From Pseudovibrio zosterae (GTDB lineage: Bacteria > Pseudomonadota > Alphaproteobacteria > Rhizobiales > Stappiaceae), in NCBI RefSeq assembly GCF_033843645.1, contig NZ_JAWXVZ010000006.1, positions 248,001-312,000 on the forward strand: a DNA stretch of 64,000 nt. Reading direction: 5' to 3'. The notes beneath the pieces were generated by a model, which saw only the letters and a list, made by a program, of their open reading frames with translations, was not told the DNA's origin and ran no database searches. Positions 1 to 8,602 of this stretch are shown piece after piece. Numbering within the stretch: the first letter of the stretch is position 1; each line of letters opens with the position of its first letter. A program made the translations under genes and the position numbers.

Positions 1-1493
1 TGTGTCTGATTGCTTCCAGAAAGCTGGGAAGACCGGTCAAGTGGACCGGCGAGCGGACGGATCACTTCGTGACGGATTCCCATGGGCGAGACAACGTAAG
101 TACGGCTGAACTTGCTCTCGATGCAGCCGGGCGCATTCTTGGCCTGAAAGTTCATGTAATCGCGGATATGGGGGCCTATCTTCATCAGTTCGGCGCAGCA
201 ATCCCGCGTATTGGCACGTCGATGTCGCCAGGGCTCTACGACATTCCTGCGGTTTGGGCAAAGGTGACCGGCGTCTACACCAATACCGTGCCAACGGATG
301 CTTACCGAGGTGCAGGCCGTCCCGAAGCCGCCTATCTGATCGAGCGCTTGGTTGACAAGGCGGCATCAGAGATCGGCATGGATTCGGTTTCTTTCCGCAA
401 GCTGAACTTCATCAAACCGGAGCAGTTCCCGTACACCACGCAGCTGAAGCGCATGTACGACACGGGTGACTTCTCCGGGCACCTTTCCAAAGCGATGGAG
501 GAGGCGCAGTGGGACACTTTTTCAGAGCGTGAGGCGGAGAGTTTGTCGCGCGGCATGTGGCGCGGGATCGGCGTTAGCTCCTACATCGAGGCCTGTGCTT
601 TTCCAGGAGGAGAAGAGGCGACCGTTGAGCTGAACGAAGATGGTACGGTCACCCTGTTCATTGGCACGCAAACCAATGGACAGGGACATGCCACGGCTTA
701 CGGGCAGGTGGTTGCGCAGGAACTGGGTCTGACCCTTGAAGAAGTGGAGCTGGTGCAAGGTGATACGGCCCGCATTCGAAAAGGGGATGGGACTGGCGGT
801 TCTCGGTCCATTCCACTTGGTCTGACATCAACTCTCTCGGCAACGAAAACCTTGGCCCGGCAGATCAAAGAGCTTGCCTCCGAAAAGCTGGAGGTTGGCT
901 TGGAAGATCTTGAGTTGGCAGAGGGTGTGGTTCGGGTGGTTGGAACGGATCAGCGTCTCTCGTTCTCTGAGGTTGCTGCACTTTCACCCGACAAACTTCG
1001 TGCGATTGATGAAGTGAAACAAGCGGAATGCACATACCCGAATGGCACACACATTTGCGAGCTGGAGATTGATCCGGAGACAGGCATAGTCCAGATCGAG
1101 AATTATGTGATCGTTGATGATTTTGGTGTTACCGTGAACCCGCTTCTCCTTCAGGGACAGGTTCATGGGGGTGCCGTTCAGGCGATCTCTCAGGCGCTGT
1201 GCGAGCGGACGGTCTATGATGATGATGGTCAGCTCCTGACAGCCTCGCTGCTGGACTATCAACTCGCAAGAGCTGCAGACATGCCGAGCTTTAATTTTCA
1301 GACACACAATGTGCCTTCCACAACAAATGCGCTGGGCATAAAGGGGGCAGGTGAGGCCGGCACCATCGGCGCGTGTGCGGCGGTCATGAACGCATTAAAC
1401 TCAGCCTTGCAAAAGCATGGCGGGGTAGAGCAGATAGATATGCCCGCAACGCCAGAACGTGTGTGGATGGCAATTCAGAAAGCAAAAGCCTAG
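1..1493 (+). CDS. CoxL-like molybdenum hydroxylase large subunit, form II type (5' end missing)
   Basis: The reading frame is open from base 3 and enters from the left edge, so only about the last 497 residues are present. The sequence RPVKWTGERTDHFVTDSHGRD close to the edge and AYRGAGR (bases about 298-321) are typical of the molybdopterin-binding large subunit of aerobic CO dehydrogenase-like enzymes. AYRGAGR is the form II signature; true form I CO dehydrogenases carry AYRCSFR in the active-site loop. The substrate is therefore probably an aldehyde, purine or other heterocycle rather than CO, although that is inference. The C-terminal KGAGEAGTIGA segment with the conserved active-site Glu of the family is present. 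The small (2Fe-2S) and medium (FAD) subunits would lie upstream, outside the window. Confidence 0.93.
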   Translation, partial: CLIASRKLGRPVKWTGERTDHFVTDSHGRDNVSTAELALDAAGRILGLKVHVIADMGAYLHQFGAAIPRIGTSMSPGLYDIPAVWAKVTGVYTNTVPTDAYRGAGRPEAAYLIERLVDKAASEIGMDSVSFRKLNFIKPEQFPYTTQLKRMYDTGDFSGHLSKAMEEAQWDTFSEREAESLSRGMWRGIGVSSYIEACAFPGGEEATVELNEDGTVTLFIGTQTNGQGHATAYGQVVAQELGLTLEEVELVQGDTARIRKGDGTGGSRSIPLGLTSTLSATKTLARQIKELASEKLEVGLEDLELAEGVVRVVGTDQRLSFSEVAALSPDKLRAIDEVKQAECTYPNGTHICELEIDPETGIVQIENYVIVDDFGVTVNPLLLQGQVHGGAVQAISQALCERTVYDDDGQLLTASLLDYQLARAADMPSFNFQTHNVPSTTNALGIKGAGEAGTIGACAAVMNALNSALQKHGGVEQIDMPATPERVWMAIQKAKA

Positions 1494-1739
1494 GCGCATT
1501 GAACAAGTCTTGGAATGAATAGGCCGGGCAGCCTGATTGCATGACTGATATGTCATAAACGCACTTGCTCTTGACAGCGAAGCAAGAGACTAACACCATC
1601 TGTGAAGGTGATGCTGCAACAGCATGTTGCTGGCGTGCCTTCCCGCCTTGCTTCCTTGTGTGAAGCTCTCTGTCTTTCTTCTAAAAATGCTTGGGTGACC
1701 AGCTGGCATTTCTTCGTCTTTTACTGGCCGACGGTTCCC

Positions 1740-2768
1740 ATGCGCTTTTTAAAAACAGATCCCCACTTTCGCGCCCCAAAACCCAAGATGCCGCCAGACG
1801 CCCTGCCTCCAGCAACGGGTGAGGATGCCCGTCCTCTGATCGGCATTGCGTTCAAGGTCGCTTCCACCTTCAGCTTCTTCATCATGGTCAGTGCAATCAA
1901 GCTGGTTTCTGAAGATGTGCCTATCACTCAGGTGGTGTTTGCGCGCAACTTCTTTGGCATGATTCCGATCCTGATCATGATGATCGTGAATGGCCAATTG
2001 ATCATTGCTGCAAAGACCAACAGGCCTGGTACCCACATTTCACGTGCTGTAATTGGGGTAACGGCGATGGTTTGCAACTTCTGGGCATTGAGTTTGATCC
2101 CTCTGCCCGACGCAACCGCCATTGGCTTTGCTGCGCCGCTTATTGTTGTTGTGCTGGCTGCCTTGGTGTTGAAAGAAACGGTTCGCATCTTCCGTTGGAG
2201 CGCGGTGGCCGTTGGTTTTGTCGGAGTTATTATCACCGTGTTGCCGCATATGGGGCAGGGCTCGGGTGATACCTTCAGTCAGAACCTTGGCGTCCTACTC
2301 GCGTTCGGGGCGGCGTTTTTTGGTGCTGTTGCGATGATTACCGTTCGCAAGCTTTGTGAGACAGAACGCACGTCGACCATCGTGTTTTGGTTCACCATGG
2401 CTTCAACGGGGATGTCGTTCCTCACGCTGCCGTTGGGTTGGGTCTACCCTGATGTTGCCTGGGTCATGCCTTCCTGGCTGGATATGCTGTTTCTCGTCGG
2501 TGTAGGCGTGTTTGGCGGCATTGGGCAGTTGCTGCTTACACAAAGCTATCGTTTTGCCGATGCCTCAACCGTGGCGCCTTTCGACTACATCAATATGGTC
2601 TGGGCGATCGTGTTCGGTTTTTTGATTTTTGCTGAAGTTCCAACACCGGAGGTGCTTGTCGGTTCAGCTATTGTGATCTCGGCAGGCATATTCGTCATTT
2701 ACCGAGAACGGAAGTTGGGTTTCGAGCGCACCAGGCCGGGGCGCGCGTCCACTCCTTCCAAGTCCTGA
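1740..2768 (+). CDS. DMT-superfamily (EamA) inner-membrane transporter
   Basis: About 342 residues with ten hydrophobic segments arranged as two repeated EamA halves (first VASTFSFFIMVSAIKLVSE, second beginning near LAFGAAFFGAVAMITVRKL). Members export amino acids, metabolites or drugs; the substrate cannot be read from sequence. The frame is open upstream to a GTG at 1602, but the 46 residues this would add look unlike a transporter N-terminus and no ribosome-binding site supports it. ATG 1740 or ATG 1789 are more natural starts; 1740 is chosen with low certainty. The gene converges on the Lrp-domain gene, with a terminator hairpin between. Confidence 0.85.
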   Translation: MRFLKTDPHFRAPKPKMPPDALPPATGEDARPLIGIAFKVASTFSFFIMVSAIKLVSEDVPITQVVFARNFFGMIPILIMMIVNGQLIIAAKTNRPGTHISRAVIGVTAMVCNFWALSLIPLPDATAIGFAAPLIVVVLAALVLKETVRIFRWSAVAVGFVGVIITVLPHMGQGSGDTFSQNLGVLLAFGAAFFGAVAMITVRKLCETERTSTIVFWFTMASTGMSFLTLPLGWVYPDVAWVMPSWLDMLFLVGVGVFGGIGQLLLTQSYRFADASTVAPFDYINMVWAIVFGFLIFAEVPTPEVLVGSAIVISAGIFVIYRERKLGFERTRPGRASTPSKS

Positions 2769-2773
2769 TGAAA

Positions 2774-2796
2774 AAGACCGGCCTGTGCCGGTCTCT
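2774..2796. terminator. Bidirectional hairpin terminator between convergent genes
   Basis: A perfect 7-bp stem GACCGGC/GCCGGTC (2776-2782 with 2787-2793) around a 4-nt loop lies between two convergent stops. An A-tract precedes the stem on the + strand, which gives a U-tract for transcripts of the minus-strand gene; the + strand tail is a weak TCTT. Confidence 0.7.
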
Positions 2797-2799
2797 TGC

Positions 2800-3036
2800 T
2801 TAGAATGCCTTGAAGGTGATGATTGTCTTGGTGTCTTGAATGCCTTCGAACTGATGGACCTTCTCGCTGACGAAGTGACCAATGTCCTCGCCATCTTCAA
2901 TGTAAAACTTCACCATCAGGTCGAAGTCACCTGATGTGGAGTAAACCTCCGAAGCGATTTCTGCATCTGCGATTTCGTTGGCAACCCGGTAGGTCTCACC
3001 AAGCTTGCACTTAATCATCACGAAGAACGGTGTCAT
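2800..3036 (-). CDS. Stand-alone Lrp/AsnC ligand-binding (RAM) domain protein
   Basis: A 78-residue protein that consists of the effector-binding alpha-beta domain of Lrp/AsnC regulators (MIKCKLGETYRVANEIAD... GDFDLMVKFYIEDGEDIGHFV... TKTIITFKAF) with no helix-turn-helix. The GDFD-L turn and C-terminal T-x-T-x-I-x-F strand are family hallmarks. Such SraA-like proteins form ring oligomers that bind amino acids and may modulate full-length regulators; the partner is unknown here. It is transcribed alone, towards the DMT transporter. A short protein complete in itself, not a truncation. Confidence 0.88.
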   Translation of the reverse strand: MTPFFVMIKCKLGETYRVANEIADAEIASEVYSTSGDFDLMVKFYIEDGEDIGHFVSEKVHQFEGIQDTKTIITFKAF

Positions 3037-3212
3037 TCTGAAGTCCTCTTGCTCCCCACGTCGCGTTGTTCACGAGTCAGCGCACATCTGAGCGTGTTCC
3101 CTTTTGAAACGCAAGCCATACCAGAGGCTTCGACCGAGTTCTGTGAGCAGCTTTTAGCACGTTTTCATTTTGCATTGTGTTCCTACGTTGTTTTTGTTAG
3201 GCCGATAAACAG

Positions 3213-3302
3213 TCTCATGGGGGTGCCGCGGTGGCTGAGAGGTCTTTGGACCAACTCCTTGAACCTGATCCGGCTTGTACCGGCGGAGGGAATTGGGATG
3301 AC
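3213..3302 (+). ncRNA. TPP (THI-element) riboswitch
   Basis: The conserved THI-box blocks are in order and correctly spaced: GGGGUGCC (from 3219), GGCUGAGA (3233-3240), GAACCUGAUC (3261-3270), and the P4/P5 hairpin CCGGCUUGUACCGG followed by CGGAGGGAA (3284-3292). A short P1 can form between UCAU 3215-3218 and AUGA 3298-3301. It sits 46 nt upstream of the thiM start, so thiamine pyrophosphate binding should repress thiM-thiD and probably the TRAP gene behind them. No clear U-run terminator follows, so control of ribosome access to the GGAGG at 3334 is the likelier mechanism (inference). Confidence 0.95.
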
Positions 3303-3347
3303 GATATTGCCTTGCCGCCTCAGGCCATTCCTTCGGAGGTGGACACG

Positions 3348-4103
3348 ATGACTGACTTTCACTCAAAGAACATTTGGGATGTGTTTGCGCGCGTGCGCCA
3401 GCATGTGCCAAGGGTACATTGCTTGACCAATGTTGTGGCACAGGAGTTGACGGCCAACGTGCTGCTAGCAGCTGGCGCGATACCTTCCATGACCATTGCG
3501 CGGGAAGAAGTGGAGACCTTTGCTGGGTCTGCCGATGCGCTTCTCGTCAATCTTGGGACGCTTGACGCGGGACGACGCGACAGCATGGCGGCAGCTACCG
3601 CTGTTGCAACAGAGAAGGGCATCCCCTGGGTGCTCGATCCTGTAAAGGTCGACCGATCTCCATTCCGTGCGGACTATGCGATGTCGCAGTTGGCTCAGGG
3701 GCCAAGCGTGCTCAAAGCCAACGAAGGTGAACTGGAGACCTTAAAGGCGGGCCTGACCTTGCCGTTGCAAACCGTGGTGCTTTGCACGGGGGCCGTTGAT
3801 AGGATTTCCCGGCAGGGCACCCAACTGGGCCTTCGAAATGGGGCTGAGGTGATGACCCGCGTTACCGCAATGGGCTGCTCCATGGCGGCTCTTGTGGCCG
3901 CGTGCTGCGCCGTTGAGGAGGATCATTTGCTGGCCACCTTGAGTGCGGCCGCAGTCTTTGCTGTCGCCGGGGAGATTGCACACAAGGCAAGCACAGGGCC
4001 GGGGAGCTTCACTCCAGCGCTGCTTGATACCCTCTACACATTGGAGTGGGATCAGTTTGAGCAAGTGCTAAGATTAGAACAAGAACACACCGAGGAGATT
4101 TGA
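3348..4103 (+). CDS. thiM: Hydroxyethylthiazole kinase
   Basis: Salvage enzyme that phosphorylates 4-methyl-5-(2-hydroxyethyl)thiazole for thiamine synthesis; a cytosolic ribokinase-fold enzyme. The 251-residue protein has the family motifs VHCLTNVVAQELTANVLLAAGA near the N-terminus, PWVLDPVKVDRS, SVLKANEGE and the C-terminal TAMGCSMAALVAACCA with the catalytic Cys typical of ThiM. The ATG at 3348 is preceded by GGAGGTGGACACG, a good ribosome-binding site. An in-frame GTG at 3231 lies inside the riboswitch and is not a start. First gene of a riboswitch-controlled operon; no thiE lies between thiM and thiD as is common elsewhere. Confidence 0.95.
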   Translation: MTDFHSKNIWDVFARVRQHVPRVHCLTNVVAQELTANVLLAAGAIPSMTIAREEVETFAGSADALLVNLGTLDAGRRDSMAAATAVATEKGIPWVLDPVKVDRSPFRADYAMSQLAQGPSVLKANEGELETLKAGLTLPLQTVVLCTGAVDRISRQGTQLGLRNGAEVMTRVTAMGCSMAALVAACCAVEEDHLLATLSAAAVFAVAGEIAHKASTGPGSFTPALLDTLYTLEWDQFEQVLRLEQEHTEEI

Positions 4104-4111
4104 GGGGACCA

Positions 4112-4909
4112 ATGACTGCAATCGCTTTGACTATTGCTGGATCGGATTCAGGCGGCGGCGCCGGTATTCAAGCGGATTTGAAGGCATTCTCCGCTCTCGG
4201 TGTCTATGGTGCCAGTGTTCTGACTGCCCTTACCGCACAAAACACCAAGGGTGTGACCGGTATTCATTCCGTGCCAGCCGCCTTTGTTGGCGCGCAGCTG
4301 GATGCCGTTCTGTCGGATTTGGACGTGAAGGCAATCAAGATCGGTATGTTGTCGCAGCCGGACATCATCGCGGAGATTGCCCGCAAGCTTGATCAGTACG
4401 ACTGCAAGAAGGTGGTGCTCGACCCTGTCATGGTTGCGACATCCGGTGACGTTCTGCTCCAACCGGAAGCGCGTACCAATTTGACAGAGCTTCTGTTTCC
4501 GCGTGCGAGCATCATCACACCCAATCTTCTGGAGGCTGCTTTCCTCTTGGGTGATGATCCGGCCCAAAATGCCGAGGATATGGAACGGCAGGCGGCGGCC
4601 CTTCTGAAAATGGGCGCGAAAACCGTGCTTCTGAAAGGTGGTCACGGTAACGATAATGAAGCCTCGGATTTGTTTTTTTCCGCAGAGCAGTCTAAATGGC
4701 TTCGAGCTCCACGTTTTGCCACCGAAAACACCCATGGCACAGGCTGCACCCTGTCCGCTGCAATTGCGGCGGAAATGGCCAAGGGAAAAGCGCTGAGCCC
4801 GGCTGTTGAAGCGGCGAAAGCCTACATAAGCGGTGCGATTGAGATGGCGGACACACTTGAAATTGGCGAAGGGCATGGCCCTGTGCACCACTTCTATAAG
4901 TTTTGGTAG
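4112..4909 (+). CDS. thiD: Hydroxymethylpyrimidine/phosphomethylpyrimidine kinase
   Basis: Phosphorylates HMP and HMP-phosphate to HMP diphosphate, the pyrimidine half of thiamine. The 265-residue protein begins TIAGSDSGGGAGIQADLKAF, the classic ThiD signature, and has KIGML, VVLDPVMVATSG, ITPNLLEA, LLKGGHG and THGTGCTLSAAIAA with the catalytic base Asp-type loop of the ribokinase family. Its start, ATG 4112 with GAGGGG upstream, is 8 bp after thiM, so the two are translated from one mRNA under the TPP riboswitch. Confidence 0.96.
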   Translation: MTAIALTIAGSDSGGGAGIQADLKAFSALGVYGASVLTALTAQNTKGVTGIHSVPAAFVGAQLDAVLSDLDVKAIKIGMLSQPDIIAEIARKLDQYDCKKVVLDPVMVATSGDVLLQPEARTNLTELLFPRASIITPNLLEAAFLLGDDPAQNAEDMERQAAALLKMGAKTVLLKGGHGNDNEASDLFFSAEQSKWLRAPRFATENTHGTGCTLSAAIAAEMAKGKALSPAVEAAKAYISGAIEMADTLEIGEGHGPVHHFYKFW

Positions 4910-4921
4910 AAGGTCCGAGAG

Positions 4922-6034
4922 ATGACTGAAGAATACAACAAAAACGGTATGACGCGCCGCCAGACTTTCAGTCTGGTAGGAGCGGGGGCCGTAGCCGGAA
5001 CGGCGCTGGCTGCGCCTGCATTGGCGCAAGAGCAAAACGCGGCGGTGATCGAGTGGAAGATGGTGACTTCATGGCCGAAGGGCCTGCCGGGGCCTGGTCT
5101 TTCTGCTCAGCGGGTATGTGACCGCATCAACACCATGAGTAATGGTCGTATGCGCGTCCGTTTGTATGCGGCGGGAGAACTCGTGCCTGCCTTCGAAGTG
5201 TTCGATGCGGTTTCTGGTGGCGTGGCCCAAATGGGGCATTCCGCTTCCTTTTACTGGCAAGGCAAGATGCCAGCTTCCGTGTTTTTCACCACCGTGCCAT
5301 TTGGCTTGACACCTGAAGAGCACAACACCTGGATCGAGTATGGTGGTGGTCAAGAATTGTGGGACCGCCTTTATGCTCCCTTTGGGGTGAAGCCATTCAT
5401 GGCAGGGAATACAGCTGGAACCATGGCTGGCTGGTTCAAGAAACCGGTGACGTCACTGGAAGATCTGATGGGGTTGAAAATCCGCATTCAGGGATTGGGC
5501 GGCGAGATCATGCGCCGTTTGGGTGCAACGCCCGTGTCGATGGCATCCTCGGAGATCTATGCGGGTTTTGAGTCCGGCGTTGTCGATGCGGTTGAGTTCC
5601 TCGGTCCGTGGAGCGATGCGGCAATGGGCTTCCAGCAGGTTTCCAAGCACTACTATGGGCCGGGTTTCAACAAGCCGAATGGCACTGGTGAGGCCTTGAT
5701 CTCGGCCGTCGCATTTGAAGGGCTTTCAGAGGATCTGCGCCTGATTGTGGAAGAGGCTTGCCGAAGCGAAAATGCTCAGGCGCTGGCAGAAGCAAACTGG
5801 ATGAATGCGCAGGCGCTGGAAATGCTGAGTGCGGAAGAGGGTATCAAAACGGACCGGTTCCCGGAGGCCGTGGTGACCGCCATGCGGCAGCTTTCCGCTG
5901 AAGTTCTTGAAGAATACGCCTCAAAGGATGAATTGACTGCACAGATATTCGAAAGTTATCGCAGGGCGATGGCAGTCGTATCTCCGTGGAGTGATTTGTC
6001 TTCAGCTGATTATTTGATGGCGCGTCGCAAATAG
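4922..6034 (+). CDS. TRAP transporter substrate-binding protein, TakP/DctP family
   Basis: A 370-residue periplasmic binding protein. The N-terminus has a twin-arginine-like signal (TRRQTFSLVG, then a hydrophobic stretch ending APALAQ near residue 36). The body matches the TakP/DctP group for 2-oxo- and hydroxy-acids: WKMVTSWPKGLPG, AAGELVPAFEVFDAV, QMGHSASFYWQGK, LKIRIQGLGGEIMRRLGA with the ligand-carboxylate-binding Arg, and DAVEFLGPW. It starts only 12 bp after thiD, so it probably belongs to the thiamine operon. No membrane DctQ/DctM genes are next to it, so it must use components encoded elsewhere. The ligand is unknown. Confidence 0.9.
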   Translation: MTEEYNKNGMTRRQTFSLVGAGAVAGTALAAPALAQEQNAAVIEWKMVTSWPKGLPGPGLSAQRVCDRINTMSNGRMRVRLYAAGELVPAFEVFDAVSGGVAQMGHSASFYWQGKMPASVFFTTVPFGLTPEEHNTWIEYGGGQELWDRLYAPFGVKPFMAGNTAGTMAGWFKKPVTSLEDLMGLKIRIQGLGGEIMRRLGATPVSMASSEIYAGFESGVVDAVEFLGPWSDAAMGFQQVSKHYYGPGFNKPNGTGEALISAVAFEGLSEDLRLIVEEACRSENAQALAEANWMNAQALEMLSAEEGIKTDRFPEAVVTAMRQLSAEVLEEYASKDELTAQIFESYRRAMAVVSPWSDLSSADYLMARRK

Positions 6035-6103
6035 TTATCCAAGGTCTCACTGGTTTGGGACTGGTAACTACCTGCGAAATTGTTGCAAATTTGTCGAAAG
6101 TTC

Positions 6104-6135
6104 ACGGCGGCCTCTGAAAGGGGCCGCCGTTGTCA
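6104..6135 (+). terminator. Hairpin terminator after the TRAP gene
   Basis: A 9-bp perfect stem ACGGCGGCC/GGCCGCCGT (6104-6112 with 6122-6130) follows the TRAP gene by 70 bp. The downstream TGTCATGTCTT is only moderately U-rich. Confidence 0.65.
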
Positions 6136-6206
6136 TGTCTTCCGTTGAGGTTTAACTCAATCACGCCAAACTCGGAAAAGTTACCTCGGGGCATGGGAGG
6201 GATGAC

Positions 6207-7487
6207 GTGACCGGCGGCAATCGATATTTGGCAGCAACGTGCTTAACCGCGCTTCTGTTCACTTCGGGCGAAGCATTGGCGGGGGCGTTCGCTCTGCGCG
6301 AACAATCAGCTGCATTTCAGGGACTGTCCTTTGCGGGCTATGGCACGGCCTCCAACACAATCTCCACGATTTTCTGGAACCCGGCGACCGTCACCGCCCA
6401 TGACGGGTTGAAGGCTGAGTCCGTAAACTCGTTCATTCTTCCAAACGGCGATGTTGATACAAACAGCGTGACCGTAAACGGTATTCCACTTGGGCTTATT
6501 CCTGGCGCTGCAACCGGCGAAATCGGGGACGTTGGTGTAAATGCGTGGCTGCCAGGCTCATATGGGACCTACCAGTACAACGACCAGATTTATCTGGGGT
6601 TTGCGGTGAACGCGCCCTACGGGCTGTCAACCAAGCCTAACATCATCTCCGCCGGACAGATTTATGCGCGTTCCTCAGAAGTACTCTCTGTCAATGCCAC
6701 CCCTATGGTTGGGGTGAAGCTCAATGAAATGTTCTCTTTTGCCATCGGCCTCCAAGCGCAGTATTTTCAGGTCCGTCTGAAGTCCGCTAGCGGCATTTCC
6801 ACCACGAGCAGCACGGTTGAGCTGCGCGGCGAGGACAATGTGGGCTTCGGTGGTACTGCCGGCCTCTTGATCACGCCTCTGCAAGGGACGCAGATCGGCA
6901 TTGGTTACCGGTCTCCGATCCGGCATGATCTTGATGGTCAGCTGAAGGTGGGCGCATCCTCCCAGAACATCAATGCGGATTTGGTGTTGCCAGAGCAGGT
7001 CAACGTATCAATCCAGCAAGAAGTGACACCAGAGCTCCGGCTAATGGGAACTTTTGAGTGGACGAACTGGAGCCGCTTTGGGAACTTCAACGTTTTCAAC
7101 CAGTCCGGGATCGTCCTGCCACAGGCTGCACTCGGGTTTCAGTACAGCGATGGGTATTTTCTCTCCTTCGGGGCGGAGTATGACTTTGATGAGCATGTAG
7201 ACGGGCTCACAGTCCGTGCTGGCCTGGGCTATGAGTGGTCGCCAATCTCCGAGAAGGACCGCAGCATACGGCTTCCTGATACCAATCGCGTATGGGTAAG
7301 TGCCGGCGCGAGCTATGAGTACAACGAAAACCTCTCGTTTGACCTTGGCTACAGCCATCTCTTTGCCGAGAGCGACGACATCAACATCGGGCCGGGGCAC
7401 CCCGCCTACAATGGAGTGGTGATCTACCAAGGCGACGTAGAAGCTTCCGTTGATATCATTTCAGCGGCCTTCCGCTACAAGTTCTGA
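6207..7487 (+). CDS. FadL/OmpP1/TodX-family outer-membrane channel
   Basis: A 426-residue outer-membrane beta-barrel for hydrophobic compounds such as long-chain fatty acids or aromatics. A signal peptide ends at GEALAG, followed by the N-terminal hatch sequence AFALREQSAAFQGLSFAGYG and the FWNPA motif that defines the family. Alternating barrel strands follow, and the protein ends in a strand with C-terminal Phe (SAAFRYKF), as outer-membrane barrels do. GTG start at 6207 with GGGAGG just upstream. Stands alone between two hairpins; the real substrate is unknown. Confidence 0.92.
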   Translation: MTGGNRYLAATCLTALLFTSGEALAGAFALREQSAAFQGLSFAGYGTASNTISTIFWNPATVTAHDGLKAESVNSFILPNGDVDTNSVTVNGIPLGLIPGAATGEIGDVGVNAWLPGSYGTYQYNDQIYLGFAVNAPYGLSTKPNIISAGQIYARSSEVLSVNATPMVGVKLNEMFSFAIGLQAQYFQVRLKSASGISTTSSTVELRGEDNVGFGGTAGLLITPLQGTQIGIGYRSPIRHDLDGQLKVGASSQNINADLVLPEQVNVSIQQEVTPELRLMGTFEWTNWSRFGNFNVFNQSGIVLPQAALGFQYSDGYFLSFGAEYDFDEHVDGLTVRAGLGYEWSPISEKDRSIRLPDTNRVWVSAGASYEYNENLSFDLGYSHLFAESDDINIGPGHPAYNGVVIYQGDVEASVDIISAAFRYKF

Positions 7488-7506
7488 GCAGGGAAAGAGG
7501 CCATTT

Positions 7507-7540
7507 GTTAGGGGAGACGCTGGTCACTCCCCTAACTGAT
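7507..7540. terminator. Hairpin between convergent fadL-like and SDR genes
   Basis: A perfect 9-bp inverted repeat GTTAGGGGA/TCCCCTAAC (7507-7515 with 7528-7536) lies in the 72-bp gap between two convergent stop codons. There is no long U-tract on either side, so it may stop transcription weakly or protect 3' ends. Confidence 0.6.
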
Positions 7541-7559
7541 CCGCGCTTGCACCTCGGCC

Positions 7560-8339
7560 TTAGAAGGCGCTTTGGTAGAGGCCCCCATCCAGCAGGATGT
7601 TTTGGCCCGTTATGTATCCGGCATGGACAGAGCACAGGAACGCGCAGGTCTGCCCAAACTCTTCGGGGGTTCCAAACCGGCCTGCTGGAACTTCAAGTGC
7701 CTGAACTGCCTTGATCTCGTCGAGCGACTGGCCCGTTTTTTCTGCCTGTCGCGTGAAGCCTCCCTTCAAGCGGTCGGTGTCGAACTTGCCCGGCAAGACA
7801 CTGTTAATGGTGACGTTATTATGGGCAACTTGGCGACAGACGCCCGCCAGAAAGGCAATGAGACCTGCTCGTGCGCCGGAGGACAAATCCAGACCGTCGA
7901 TAGGGCGCTTGACCGACATGGAGGTGATGTTGATGATGCGTCCAAAGCGCCGCGCCGACATGCCGTCCACGACCTCTTGGATCAACTCGACTGGCGTGAT
8001 CATGTTCTGAATGACGCCATTGACCATCTTGTCGCGGTCCAGGTCTCGGAAATCCATGCGCGGAGGACCACCGTTGTTGTTGATGAGGATGTCCGGTTCG
8101 GGGCAGGCGGCGAGTACCTCTTTTTGACCCTCTGCGGTCGAGATGTCAGCAGCGACCGCTGTAACGGCGATTCCATAGGTCTTTTGCAGTTCTACTGAGA
8201 CGACATTCAGGCGGTCTTCGTCGCGGCCGTTGATCACCAGATCACACCCTGCCTCAGCCAAGGCCTTGGCTGTGCCCAGTCCCAAACCTTTGCTTGAAGC
8301 GCACACGATTGCCTTGCGCCCTTTGATCCCTAAATCCAT
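7560..8339 (-). CDS. Atypical short-chain dehydrogenase/reductase lacking the Tyr-Lys pair
   Basis: A 259-residue Rossmann-fold SDR. The cofactor-binding region is recognisable (CASSKGLGLGTAKALAEAG in place of TGxxxGxG, then INNNGG for the NNAG motif) and the catalytic-strand Ser is in NITSMSV. However, the usual YxxxK is replaced by S-x-x-x-R (LSSGARAG), so it belongs to the divergent SDR group without the classical Tyr/Lys dyad. It may be a catalyst with a different acid/base or a non-classical member; substrate unknown. An ATG at 8357 is in frame, but the ribosome-binding site AAGGAGAG overlaps it and sits correctly for the ATG at 8339. Transcribed alone. Confidence 0.85.
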   Translation of the reverse strand: MDLGIKGRKAIVCASSKGLGLGTAKALAEAGCDLVINGRDEDRLNVVSVELQKTYGIAVTAVAADISTAEGQKEVLAACPEPDILINNNGGPPRMDFRDLDRDKMVNGVIQNMITPVELIQEVVDGMSARRFGRIINITSMSVKRPIDGLDLSSGARAGLIAFLAGVCRQVAHNNVTINSVLPGKFDTDRLKGGFTRQAEKTGQSLDEIKAVQALEVPAGRFGTPEEFGQTCAFLCSVHAGYITGQNILLDGGLYQSAF

Positions 8340-8410
8340 CGGTTGTCTCTCCTTCATGGAACCCGATTGTGACGGTAGGCGTTAAATTTTCATTAGGAAA
8401 GCTTAATTTG

Positions 8411-8428
8411 TGACAGATAACACTGTCA
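8411..8428. promoter_or_regulatory. Small inverted repeat in the SDR/phosphatase divergent region
   Basis: TGACAG-N6-CTGTCA (8411-8416 with 8423-8428) lies in the 263-bp gap between the divergent SDR and metallophosphatase genes. Possible operator for either gene; nothing ties it to a known regulator. Confidence 0.3.
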
Positions 8429-8602
8429 AAAATTTAGCTGGCATGGCAGGCTATTCACAGATTGACGTTTCGGAAATGTGGCGTCCGGCCCCGAAATCTG
8501 GCGGTTGTTTGTAGCTGGCAAAATGAGCAGTCTTAACCTGTCATAATTGGTTCTTATGAATCGTCTTAAAGTCCCGGAGATTTCGTTCCTGGAGGCAGAG
8601 TG

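Noticed and set aside
1..1493. True CO dehydrogenase (form I CoxL)
   Set aside because: The active-site loop is AYRGAGR, not AYRCSFR, so CO oxidation should not be claimed.
3049..3351. 100-codon frame upstream of thiM and the N-terminal extension of thiM from GTG 3231
   Set aside because: Both overlap the TPP riboswitch, whose conserved blocks explain the sequence; ATG 3348 has a proper ribosome-binding site.
4148..5035. 295-codon minus-strand frame opposite thiD and the TRAP gene
   Set aside because: Antisense to two clearly recognised genes; its translation resembles no protein.
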